The notes below the pieces were generated by a model that was given only the letters and a program-made list of their open reading frames with translations, did no database searches and was not told the DNA's origin. This document shows positions 10,717 through 18,400 of a stretch of DNA of 32,456 nucleotides, in pieces. This stretch comes from Gammaproteobacteria bacterium (GTDB lineage: Bacteria > Pseudomonadota > Gammaproteobacteria > GCA-2400775), in contig JAESQP010000010.1 in assembly GCA_016765075.1 (NCBI GenBank), positions 1 to 32,456 on the forward strand. Direction: 5' to 3'. Made by a program: the position numbers and the translations under genes. Every line of letters starts with the position of its first letter. The first letter of the stretch is position 1.

Positions 10717-11388
10717 ATGCCGAACACCCTACTTATTGTTGTGACCAGCTGTGATAGCCTGCGTTCCGGGCGTAAAACAGGTGTTTGGTTTGACGAATTC
10801 GCCATTCCTTATGCTCTGTTTAGAGACAAAGGCTATGTCATCACCCTTGCCAGCCCCAAAGGGGGCATAACGCCTATAGACCCGCAAAGTCTCGATGAAA
10901 GCATTACGCTGCGGGGACATAAAACCAACACACTTAGCGCCAAAACCGCTTTAAACAACACAAAAATACTCGACGAAATCGCCGCCAACGACTTTGATGC
11001 GCTATATATCCCAGGCGGTAATGGCACCATGTATGACTTGAGTCAAAATCAAACGTTAAATCAAATTCTCTTGCGTCGTGATGAAGCAAACCAACTGATA
11101 GCAAGCGTCTGCCATGGCGTAGTTTGTCTTACTGCATTAGAAAAAAATGGTCGCCCATTCGTTCAGCAACGCAAGCTCACTTGCTTTAGTAATGCTGAAG
11201 AGGTGTTAACTGGAGCAGAAGACGAATATGACTTTCTGCTTGAAACGCGATTACGTGAACTGGGGGCAGAAGTGACAACAAACACCCCATGGAGCGAGCA
11301 TATTGTCATGGATGGCAAGCTCATTACCGGACAAAACCCACAGTCGTGCCAACAACTTGCAAAAGTGATTGTTAATTTACTAACCTAA
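10717..11388 (+). CDS. DJ-1/PfpI (Hsp31-like) type 1 glutamine amidotransferase-like protein
   Basis: The 223-residue protein (from the ATG at 10717) has the class I amidotransferase-like fold of the Hsp31/DJ-1 group. Its nucleophile elbow is SVCHGVVCLTALE, with the reactive Cys. A conserved acidic residue sits in VWFDEFAIPYALFRDKGY, and PGGNGTMYDL forms the oxyanion loop region. Members are glyoxalases or protein deglycase/chaperone-like enzymes, and the substrate here is unknown. An in-frame TTG at 10672 would add 15 residues that do not resemble the family start. The FKBP gene follows after about 40 bp, so the two may be cotranscribed. Confidence 0.85.
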   Translation: MPNTLLIVVTSCDSLRSGRKTGVWFDEFAIPYALFRDKGYVITLASPKGGITPIDPQSLDESITLRGHKTNTLSAKTALNNTKILDEIAANDFDALYIPGGNGTMYDLSQNQTLNQILLRRDEANQLIASVCHGVVCLTALEKNGRPFVQQRKLTCFSNAEEVLTGAEDEYDFLLETRLRELGAEVTTNTPWSEHIVMDGKLITGQNPQSCQQLAKVIVNLLT

Positions 11389-11428
11389 CCCACCACTCTT
11401 GAAAATAACCCAAAAAAAGGCTTGGCCG

Positions 11429-12133
11429 ATGAAAATACTACCAATACTTGTTATTTCCCTGCTGCTATCAGCCTCATTCAGTGTTGCCGCAGACAAAGTG
11501 AACAAAAGTATCGTCATCACACCTGACAAAGAACTGAGCTACGCATTGGGTCTAAAAATTGCCCAACAATGGCGAGAAGAAGGCTTTAGCGTCGACCCCA
11601 ACATCGTTGCTTTAGCCATCAATGACACACAGAATTTTGGCCCAAGACGCATGAGCATAGAGGCAGGCAACATCACCATCGGCATTGAAAAAGACCGCAT
11701 ACGTCAAGCCAAGGAGGCCATATGGAAAGCAACAAGAACGGCTGCACGCACTTTTATGGAATCAAACAAAGATAAAGCAGACGTAATCACCACTGAAAGC
11801 GGCCTACAATATGTGTTGCATAATGAAGGCGAAGGAAAATCACCACAATCTGATAGCGTAATTATTGTTAGTTACACCGGCACTTCAGCAACAAAAAGAC
11901 GCATTTTCGGTCGCATCAAGGCACCACAATATGGTTCCGAATTCAACATGGACAAAGTAATTGATGGCTGGAAAGAAGGCCTGCCCTTAATCAAGGAAGG
12001 TGGCAAAATAACGCTCTATGTGCCTGCTCACCTCGCCTATGGCAGAGACGGCGTTCAACACAGAAATCTTTATGTGATCGAACCCAACGACGCACTGGTT
12101 TTTGACATTGAACTAGTCAAGGTCAGTCATTAG
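11429..12133 (+). CDS. Exported FKBP-type peptidyl-prolyl isomerase (Mip/FkpA-like)
   Basis: The 234-residue protein starts with a signal peptide (MKILPILVISLLLSASFSVAA). A short Mip-like dimerisation segment follows (SYALGLKIAQQW), then a long helix and a C-terminal FKBP domain: ESGLQYVLHNEGEGKSP, VSYTGT, VIDGWKEGLPLIKEGGKITLYVPAHLAYG, NDALVFDIELVKV. It is expected to assist folding in the periplasm. The usual DGxxFD loop is replaced by a lysine/arginine-rich stretch (SATKRRIFGRIKAPQYG), so activity may differ. The ATG at 11429 is chosen because it opens a clean signal peptide. Its last bases overlap the end of the convergent gene at 12130. Confidence 0.85.
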   Translation: MKILPILVISLLLSASFSVAADKVNKSIVITPDKELSYALGLKIAQQWREEGFSVDPNIVALAINDTQNFGPRRMSIEAGNITIGIEKDRIRQAKEAIWKATRTAARTFMESNKDKADVITTESGLQYVLHNEGEGKSPQSDSVIIVSYTGTSATKRRIFGRIKAPQYGSEFNMDKVIDGWKEGLPLIKEGGKITLYVPAHLAYGRDGVQHRNLYVIEPNDALVFDIELVKVSH

Positions 12134-12315
12134 GGTCTGTCGGAATTATCTGTCGAGGAACTAGCCTCATTAGCCGCCTTATCTTCTTCATCAAGACGTT
12201 TACTGGCGCGTCTATCACTGACTGCGAGAAACACAACAAATGCTATCAATAAGCAAACGAACACAATTTGCCCAACTATGAACAAATAACTCACATCATT
12301 ATCAGGATCCATCAT
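12130..12315 (-). CDS. Small single-pass membrane protein next to the ion channel gene
   Basis: The 61-residue protein has an acidic N-terminus (MMDPDNDVS), one strong membrane segment (YLFIVGQIVFVCLLIAFVVFLAV) and a charged tail with DRRASKRLDEEDKAANEASSS. It lies 57 bp downstream of the ion channel gene on the same strand, so the two are probably cotranscribed. It overlaps the 3' end of the FKBP gene by 4 bp. I do not recognise a family; a clean TM plus charged tail supports a real gene. It could be an accessory subunit of the channel, which is inference only. Confidence 0.55.
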   Translation of the reverse strand: MMDPDNDVSYLFIVGQIVFVCLLIAFVVFLAVSDRRASKRLDEEDKAANEASSSTDNSDRP

Positions 12316-12372
12316 GGCGTGAAGGATACCTTCATATCCCAGCTTATACCAGTGTCTGGCTCAGGGTGTAAG

Positions 12373-13176
12373 CTAAGCACCGTGTTTTTCCAACGACTTA
12401 CTCAAGCGCGTTAGGGTTTCCTGCGTCGATTTCAACTCTTTAATCAATTCCTCTTTTGATACCGGTGAAATCATTTTCAATAAGCGCTCATTCTTCGCTT
12501 CTTCCAAATTATTAAGCACGACCGCGATAAACAAGTTAATCACTACAAACGTGCAAATAATGACAAAACTGACGAAGTAGATCCATGAATACGGATTCAT
12601 CTCCATAGCCGTATACATCACATCGGTCCAATCTTCCAGGGTCAACACGCGAAACAACGTTAACATCGCCGTCGGTAAATTACGCCAATGTGTTGGGTCA
12701 TGCTCATGAAAAAAATGAAAGCCTGCCACCGCGTACATGTAAAAAATCACGCCAATCAACAGCATGATATTGCCCATGCTCGGAATCGACTTGATCAAGG
12801 TCGCGACAATTAAACGCAACTCAGGAATCACCGTAATCAAACGGAACACTCGCAATAAACGAGCGAGACGCGCGATCATGGCAAATTGGCCTGTGGCAGG
12901 CACCAGCGATAACACAATCACCGAGAAATCAAATAAATTCCAGCCATTGGCAAAATACAAACTAAAACGCGGTGCGACAGCAACGATCTTAATCATCGCT
13001 TCGACAATAAAGACCGCTAATATGAGGCGATTACCCCATTGCAGAAGGTGGCCATAATCCGCCTCAATACTCGATGATGTTTCCAAGCCTAAAATTACGG
13101 CGTTAATAAGAATCAACGCGATAATAAAATATTCAAAGTAACGCGATTTGGCAACGCGCTGCGCCCACTGTCTCAT
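12373..13176 (-). CDS. Voltage-gated cation channel of the bacterial NaChBac/NavAb type
   Basis: The 267-residue, six-segment protein is the size of single-domain bacterial channels. S4 carries four arginines at every third position (R103, R106, R109, R112 in RLARLLRVFR). The pore helix and filter read FRVLTLEDWTD (filter T179-D185). S6 is FVVINLFIAVVLNNLEEA, and the C-terminus has a coiled-coil tetramerisation helix (EELIKELKSTQETLTRLSKSLEK). Sodium channels of this group have TLESWS(M/x). Here Asp replaces the Ser after the filter Glu, and another Asp sits three residues later, positions that favour calcium in engineered NavAb. It probably shares a transcript with the small membrane protein downstream. 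Confidence 0.9.
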   Translation of the reverse strand: MRQWAQRVAKSRYFEYFIIALILINAVILGLETSSSIEADYGHLLQWGNRLILAVFIVEAMIKIVAVAPRFSLYFANGWNLFDFSVIVLSLVPATGQFAMIARLARLLRVFRLITVIPELRLIVATLIKSIPSMGNIMLLIGVIFYMYAVAGFHFFHEHDPTHWRNLPTAMLTLFRVLTLEDWTDVMYTAMEMNPYSWIYFVSFVIICTFVVINLFIAVVLNNLEEAKNERLLKMISPVSKEELIKELKSTQETLTRLSKSLEKHGA

Positions 13177-13392
13177 AAAGCCAAGACCCGTAAATTAAAA
13201 GCGTGGACTTTACCACAGGCTTTACTCAACCCACAGCGCAGAAACGGGCGGCAAGCTCGGATTTAATAGGCATCTTGGCAGAGGGGGTTAAATCGCTGAT
13301 TTTCGTACATTGATACCTAAGTTATAACCCTAGACGTTACCGCTAACGCCTTGATATGGCTATACTCATCAGCAAGTTATAATGAGAAAGTC

Positions 13393-14694
13393 ATGGAAAA
13401 AATTTCCAGCCTGATTAATCGCGCCCTGTGGGACGTCGATATCACCACCTTGCCGCGCTGGCGTGCAGGGCTGCTGCATGCGTTGCGTATCGTTCATAAC
13501 GTCATTGGCGATCTGGCTGATGGTCAACTAACCCTGCGCGCCATGAGCCTTGTTTATACCACCTTGCTGTCACTGGTACCGTTGCTGGCACTGAGCTTTT
13601 CCGTACTCAAAGGCTTTGGTGTTCATAACCAAGTAGAACCCATACTGCTTGAGATGATTTCCCCCCTTGGCGATAAAGGCAGCGAGATCATCAAACAAAT
13701 CATCGGCTTCGTCGACAACACCAAAGCTGGCGTGCTCGGCACACTGGGACTTGCCTTTCTCGTCTATACCGCCGTCTCGCTAGTACAAAAAATCGAACAC
13801 GCCTTTAACCATATTTGGCACATAAGCCGTCACCGCCCGTTGAGCGAACGCTTTAGCGATTACCTTAGCGTCATTATGGTGGGGCCTATATTAATCGTAT
13901 CGGCCATTGGCCTCACCGCATCGGTACAAAGCAACACCGTTGTTGAGGCGCTGTCTGGTATCGAACCCATTGGCAGTATCTTTGCGATCATTGGACACTT
14001 ACTGCCCTACCTGTTGATCATGATCGCTTTCACGTTTATTTATATTTTTGTGCCCAACACCAAAGTGAAACTTCGCTCAGCGCTCATCGGTGGATTCATC
14101 ACCGCCATATTATGGGTCACTATTGGCTGGGCCTTTGCCAACTTCGTTGCTGGCTCAGAAAAATACACCGCCATTTATTCCACCTTCGCCACACTCATCT
14201 TGTTTATGTTCTGGCTCTACGTTGCTTGGCTAATATTGCTCATTGGCTCCAGCATCGTGTTTTATCACCAACACCCCGAAGCACTCACCAGAGACAGCGT
14301 ACCGACAAAGCTGAGCAATCGACACCGAGAACAACTAGGCCTCGCCGTCATACAATTAATTGCTGAACGCTTTTATCGCAATGAACCGCCACTGGGCGAA
14401 CGCGGCTTGATTGACCAACTGTCCATCCCCTCCTATAACCTGGAACGTGTTACCGATTCACTGGTTACAGCCGGACTATTGGTACTCTCAGAAGATGAAC
14501 AATACCTCCCCGCCAAACCCTTTGACACCACACCTCTAGTCGAAGTGCTACACGCGATCAGAGAAAACAGCAACCACGTCCCCGCATTAGCAACCAACCA
14601 TCAATTCACCACCAGCGCAAAATTAAGCGAGCATATCGAATCGCATTTGGATCAAGCGCTGGCAGGGAAAACGATCAAGAGCTTGATAGAGTAA
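13393..14694 (+). CDS. YihY/BrkB family inner-membrane protein
   Basis: The 433-residue protein (ATG at 13393) carries family signatures: LTLRAMSLVYTTLLSLVPLLALSF, FVDNTKAGVLGTLGLAFLVYTAVSLVQKIEHAFNHIW, YIFVPNTKVKLRSALIGG and FATLILFMFWLYVAWLILLIGSSIVF. There are about six membrane segments (to roughly residue 295). A soluble C-terminal extension looks like a winged-helix region (ERGLIDQLSIPSYNLERVTDSLVTAGLLV). The family was formerly called RNase BN by error, and its transport role is unknown. An in-frame ATG 42 nt upstream at 13351 would only add an unlikely tail. Confidence 0.9.
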   Translation: MEKISSLINRALWDVDITTLPRWRAGLLHALRIVHNVIGDLADGQLTLRAMSLVYTTLLSLVPLLALSFSVLKGFGVHNQVEPILLEMISPLGDKGSEIIKQIIGFVDNTKAGVLGTLGLAFLVYTAVSLVQKIEHAFNHIWHISRHRPLSERFSDYLSVIMVGPILIVSAIGLTASVQSNTVVEALSGIEPIGSIFAIIGHLLPYLLIMIAFTFIYIFVPNTKVKLRSALIGGFITAILWVTIGWAFANFVAGSEKYTAIYSTFATLILFMFWLYVAWLILLIGSSIVFYHQHPEALTRDSVPTKLSNRHREQLGLAVIQLIAERFYRNEPPLGERGLIDQLSIPSYNLERVTDSLVTAGLLVLSEDEQYLPAKPFDTTPLVEVLHAIRENSNHVPALATNHQFTTSAKLSEHIESHLDQALAGKTIKSLIE

Positions 14695-14814
14695 AAGGTT
14701 AAAGCGATAGCGAAATGAACCGATTCCAGTGTTACATCTCAACAAACAACCAGCATGTCCATCTAAGCAATTGAAAAACCAAGATATTTGTATTGATTTA
14801 GAGTATTACCGAAA

Positions 14815-14968
14815 GAATGATAACCCGACCCACAAGTGAATTCACTTCCGTTTTAGCATCTGGGAATATAAAGTTATTTTCAGTGTAAGGTATTGAATTA
14901 AGGATATAAATATTAAAAACAAGAGAGTGATTCGAAGAATGATAACCCGACGTGGAATGATAACCCGA
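14815..14968. repeat. Three copies of GAATGATAACCCGA
   Basis: Copies lie at 14815-14828, 14937-14950 and 14955-14968, all in the same orientation. The last is extended to a small palindrome-like GGAAT...ATTCC. The final copy ends 17 bp before the cassette boundary. They resemble short extragenic repeats associated with REP/RAYT-type elements; that link is inferred and no transposase gene is in the window. Confidence 0.65.
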
Positions 14969-15029
14969 TTCCATAGAATAAGCTGTTAGCTGCAAAACAA
15001 TAATCGGCATTGATGAAACTTTAATTTTA

Positions 15030-15080
15030 ATCGTAATACGATAAAAATTTATCGTAAAACAATAATTTATAAGTTATACT
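15030..15080 (+). promoter_or_regulatory. Cassette promoter with two overlapping palindromic operators
   Basis: ATCGTAATACGAT (15030-15042) is a perfect palindrome with a 3-bp centre. ACGATAAAAATTTATCGT (15038-15055) is a perfect 18-bp palindrome overlapping it. A good -10 box, TATACT, is at 15075-15080; the -35 region (about 15052-15057) falls at the edge of the second palindrome. The small HTH protein encoded two genes later is the obvious candidate to bind here and repress its own operon (inferred). Confidence 0.55.
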
Positions 15081-15113
15081 CTGTTTTATTCTTCTAAGAT
15101 GGGGTTCGCAGCA

Positions 15114-15653
15114 ATGAAAAATGAAAATATAGACCGCATACAACGTGTCAGTCATAAATTTAGATTGTTATTTTCGGCTCTAATATTTTGCATCCCTATC
15201 ACTATTTTGATGTATTGGCTTTTTTTTAATCACCTGCCTATTGGGTTTAAAGTCGAACTACCGGTTGCAGTTAATCAAGCACTCCCGTTTGAAACTCTCC
15301 TGCTGGCATTTTTAGTTAGTTTAATTCCTACTTCTGTTGCCATATACGGAATAATAAATCTAAAAGAACTATTCAAACTCTATGAGAAAGCAATTGTTTT
15401 TTCTGAAAAAAATGTTAGATGCTTTCGTAGGCTTGGGTACACTTTAATTTATTGGGTTGTTGCCAATCTAATTTTTGTCATATTGATTAGTATCGTTCTA
15501 ACATTCAATAATACTCAAGATGAACGGATGATAGTCGCTCAGTTTGGAATTTCAGATTTTGGCGCATTAATTATTGGTTCTGTGGTTGTATTGATTTCTT
15601 GGGTTATGAATGAAGCAGCAAAATTAGAAGACGAACAAGCGCACACGGTATAA
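15114..15653 (+). CDS. DUF2975-type membrane protein
   Basis: The 179-residue protein has four membrane segments, roughly LLFSALIFCIPITILMYWLF, TLLLAFLVSLIPTSVAIYGI, LIYWVVANLIFVILISIVL and FGALIIGSVVVLISWVM. The charged start MKNENIDRIQRVSHKFRLL and the C-terminal NEAAKLEDEQAHTV are typical of DUF2975 proteins, which are usually encoded next to a small YozG-like HTH protein, as here. Function is unknown. I start it at 15114 because MKN...RIQRVS fits the family; an ATG at 15099 is also possible. The HTH gene begins 6 bp after its stop. Confidence 0.75.
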   Translation: MKNENIDRIQRVSHKFRLLFSALIFCIPITILMYWLFFNHLPIGFKVELPVAVNQALPFETLLLAFLVSLIPTSVAIYGIINLKELFKLYEKAIVFSEKNVRCFRRLGYTLIYWVVANLIFVILISIVLTFNNTQDERMIVAQFGISDFGALIIGSVVVLISWVMNEAAKLEDEQAHTV

Positions 15654-15659
15654 AACATA

Positions 15660-15860
15660 ATGGCAATAATAGTAAATTTAGATGTGATGCTTGCTAAACG
15701 AAAAATGAAGTCCAATGAGCTGGCTCAGCTAATTGGAATTACGGAACAGAACTTATCTATTTTAAAAACAGGCAAGGCTAAGGCAATTCGTTTAACAACG
15801 TTAGATGCTGTCTGTAAAGCACTTAATTGCCAGCCTGGCGATATATTGGAATATAAATAA
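15660..15860 (+). CDS. Small YozG-like Cro/C1-type HTH regulator
   Basis: The 66-residue protein is almost entirely one XRE-family helix-turn-helix domain. It opens MAIIVNLDVMLAKRKMKSNELAQLIGIT, has the recognition helix in EQNLSILKTGKAKAIRLTTLDAVCKALN, and closes CQPGDILEYK. This is the YozG-type minimal repressor pattern. It follows the DUF2975 gene by 6 bp, the usual pairing. The probable targets are the palindromes at 15030-15055. Confidence 0.88.
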   Translation: MAIIVNLDVMLAKRKMKSNELAQLIGITEQNLSILKTGKAKAIRLTTLDAVCKALNCQPGDILEYK

Positions 15861-15870
15861 GGAGAGAAAA

Positions 15871-16200
15871 ATGAAAAAACTTACGCTAATATTAACGGTT
15901 ATTCTTTCTTTATCTGGCTGTGCAATCGCACCGAAAGTGGATGCCGTTCGCACCGCCGTAGATCGGAGTGCATTTAAAGGACTTGATAAAAATTCCAAGT
16001 TTTCCATTTCGTTACCTAGCTCACATTCAGGGAGATATGATTCAATTGATCAGTTGAACTTTAAAATAGAGGGCGGCAAATATAAAGGAAATAATGCTAG
16101 CGCCCTTGTTGTGAAATCTAAAGATAGTAAAGTCTGGGAAGTATTAATGGTTATGGTCGAAGAAAATGGCAAGTGGGTTAATTTACCAAAGACTGATTAA
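15871..16200 (+). CDS. Putative lipoprotein of the cassette
   Basis: The 109-residue protein starts with a lipoprotein signal: MKKLTLILTVILSLSGC, lipobox LSGC, with Cys17 as the acylated residue. The mature part is a small charged domain (VDAVRTAVDRSAFKGL...KWVNLPKTD) that I do not recognise. A strong GGAGAG ribosome-binding site lies 5 nt before the ATG at 15871. It is 10 bp after the HTH gene and 29 bp before the attC site, so it is the last gene of the cassette. Confidence 0.8.
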   Translation: MKKLTLILTVILSLSGCAIAPKVDAVRTAVDRSAFKGLDKNSKFSISLPSSHSGRYDSIDQLNFKIEGGKYKGNNASALVVKSKDSKVWEVLMVMVEENGKWVNLPKTD

Positions 16201-16229
16201 AATTAAAGGTCTTCTGGCTAATAAATAAT

Positions 16230-16328
16230 GCAGCTAACAAAATGCTCCATTGGACGGGGTAAAGCGTCATGATTTTTGCGGAGCAAAAATACATGCCCCT
16301 TTGCCCCGCCAATGAGCATGGCGTTATG
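16230..16328 (+). other. Integron attC recombination site
   Basis: The R'' box (GCAGCTAAC, 16230-16238) and R' box (GCGTTATG, 16321-16328) flank imperfect arms: ATGCTCCATTGGACGGGG on the left and CCCCGCCAATGAGCAT on the right. The left arm has two extra bases that would stay unpaired, as extrahelical bases do in attC. The centre folds further (ATGATTTTTGC with GCAAAAATACAT around GGA). Recombination is expected between G16323 and T16324. Confidence 0.75.
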
Positions 16329-16347
16329 TTTCATCCAGCATTAAGCC

Positions 16348-16539
16348 ATGGTTAGCAAACCTATGTGCGAATTAAAAAATATTGGTAAAACTGTGTCTAC
16401 TCGACTACACGGAATTGGCATTACTAATGAAGTTAAATTGAAAAGGTTGGGGGCAGAAAAAGCCAAACCAATATTTTCAGAGGCAAATTCGAACAAATTC
16501 GGGGTCAAACAAATTCGGGGTCTACCATTGGATTTGTAA
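16348..16539 (+). pseudogene. Truncated TfoX C-terminal-domain protein
   Basis: The first 40 or so of 63 residues read ELKNIGKTVSTRLHGIGITNEVKLKRLGAEKAKPIF, which matches the helix-hairpin-helix-like TfoX C-terminal domain found as a stand-alone protein. The usual following segment (LPVCYYLYSL-like) is missing; the frame instead enters AAATTCGGGGTC repeats and stops. The ATG at 16348 is only 24 bp after the attC crossover point, so this may be the gene of a second cassette, destroyed by the repeat array. Confidence 0.55.
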
Positions 16540-16618
16540 GTGACAAGAGCGCTATTAAAGGATAAAGTCATCAAAATTCGGGGTCCAAAATTCGGGGTCA
16601 GGGGCAAAATTCGGGGTC
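16495..16618 (+). repeat. Five direct copies of AAATTCGGGGTC
   Basis: Copies are at 16495-16506, 16511-16522, 16574-16585, 16588-16599 and 16607-16618. The same motif occurs near REP/RAYT-type transposase genes in other gammaproteobacteria, to my recollection. No transposase is present here. The array interrupts the TfoX-like reading frame. Confidence 0.85.
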
Positions 16619-16676
16619 AGGTCTTTGATTTATGATTGCTATTTTGTTAGAGGCCATAAATCAAAGACCTGACTCC
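16613..16676. repeat. 22-bp inverted repeat closing the GGGGTC array
   Basis: GGGGTCAGGTCTTTGATTTATG (split here as GGGGTCAG at 16613-16620 plus GTCTTTGATTTATG) is mirrored at 16655-16676 with one mismatch, with a 20-nt loop. It could fold as a single hairpin and may be the end of a small non-autonomous element, or act as a terminator-like structure. Confidence 0.8.
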
Positions 16677-16726
16677 AATCCACTCTAAAACCAGTGGGCT
16701 CAGACGTTATGACTCTAATAAGGAAT

Positions 16727-17560
16727 TTAGGCTCTAGCCAATTTCTTACGATACATTCTAAGATCTTTAGCGCAATCAAAACTCATCTCAAACAAGCCTG
16801 ATAATTTACGCAAAATAGCGGTCACCACTTTGTCTTCCCAGCCCTTATCAAACTTGATTTGCGTATTTAGCCAATTCTCTAACCATTCTGGATCAGGCAT
16901 TCTGCTTTGCACAGTATCGTTAGGGAAAAAAGCTTCGCTCACGTGCAGGTTTGTGGGATGCATCGCACGCGATGTTTTGGTGTTGGTCATGAGCACACCA
17001 ATTTTAGCGTACGCTAAACGCGCTTCGTCACCCAGCTTATCAATTGCTTTACGCATATAGCGCATATAACAGGAGGCATGTCGTGCTTCGTCAGCAGACA
17101 ATAGGTTATAAATCTTTTTGATAACAGGCTCGGTATGCCATTCAGCCGCGCAGCGATACCAATAAGTTAAGCGTATTTCACCACAAAAATGCAGCATTAA
17201 GGTTTCATTGGCAGGGGCTGCGTCAAATTGAAAGCGAACATTATCTAGTTCTGCTTCGGTTGGCATCATGTCTGGCCTGAAGCGACGCAAATACTCAATC
17301 AAAGACAAAGCATGCTTTTGCTCTTCATAAAACCAAACTGATATAAAAGCTGAAAAGTCTGAGTCATTATGATTGTCACGCAAAAACATTTCCGTCGCAG
17401 GCAGTGCTGACCATTCGGTGATAGCATTATGTTTAATCGATAACGCTTGTTCATCGGTAAGTTTATCCGTATCAAATTGATCCCACGGAATATCTTTTTC
17501 CATATTCCAACGGACACTCTCTAGCGATTTATAAAGCTCTGGATAAAGCATTTCTGACAT
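16727..17560 (-). CDS. Ferritin-like diiron protein (acyl-ACP desaturase-like)
   Basis: The 277-residue, mostly helical protein has the diiron-carboxylate ligand pattern of the ferritin/acyl-ACP desaturase superfamily: E49 in ITEWSALPATEMFLRD, E80 and H83 in VWFYEEQKHA, E128 in HFCGEIRLTYWY, and E158/H161 in LSADEARHASCYMRYM. The length matches soluble desaturase-like proteins of gammaproteobacteria. The substrate is unknown, and a fatty-acid role is only an inference. The neighbouring adk gene is on the same strand 150 bp upstream. Confidence 0.75.
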   Translation of the reverse strand: MSEMLYPELYKSLESVRWNMEKDIPWDQFDTDKLTDEQALSIKHNAITEWSALPATEMFLRDNHNDSDFSAFISVWFYEEQKHALSLIEYLRRFRPDMMPTEAELDNVRFQFDAAPANETLMLHFCGEIRLTYWYRCAAEWHTEPVIKKIYNLLSADEARHASCYMRYMRKAIDKLGDEARLAYAKIGVLMTNTKTSRAMHPTNLHVSEAFFPNDTVQSRMPDPEWLENWLNTQIKFDKGWEDKVVTAILRKLSGLFEMSFDCAKDLRMYRKKLARA

Positions 17561-17710
17561 TGATATGACCTTGCTCGGATATTGTTAATTCGATTAAACG
17601 ACAGTTTAACCTGGCTGGTGGCGAAACAATACTAAACTTTTTTGACACTACTAACTCTAGGAGCCTGTCGGATTTAGGGAATCCAACATATTCCATGCCG
17701 TTGCTCTAAA

Positions 17711-18367
<657 letters not shown>

Positions 18368-18400
18368 CTAAATAAACTGTGTAATCTATGGGTTTCTTAC

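Larger units (their letters stand above)
14695..15113. other. Gene-free A+T-rich stretch left of the cassette
   Basis: No credible gene is seen between the BrkB gene and the DUF2975 gene. The stretch holds three copies of a GAATGATAACCCGA repeat, a 14-bp palindrome (AAGTGAATTCACTT at 14832-14845), the left cassette boundary at 14985/14986, and the promoter region of the cassette. Confidence 0.7.
14986..16323 (+). mobile_element. Integron gene cassette with three genes and its own promoter
   Basis: The left end is G|TTAGCTGC (junction 14985/14986) and the right end is the G|TT junction of an attC site at 16323/16324. The first bases, GTTAGCTGC at 14985-14993, are the exact 9-bp complement of the attC R'' box GCAGCTAAC (16230-16238). 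This is expected when the cassette closes into a circle and rebuilds its own attC. The 1338-bp unit is visibly richer in A+T than the surroundings and encodes a DUF2975 protein, an HTH regulator and a lipoprotein in one direction. No integron integrase and no second attC are visible, so it may be a stray insertion or a remnant array. Confidence 0.7.

Noticed and set aside
16495-16618. CRISPR array
   Set aside because: The repeats are 12 bp and irregularly spaced (4 to 51 bp apart); they are not repeat-spacer units.
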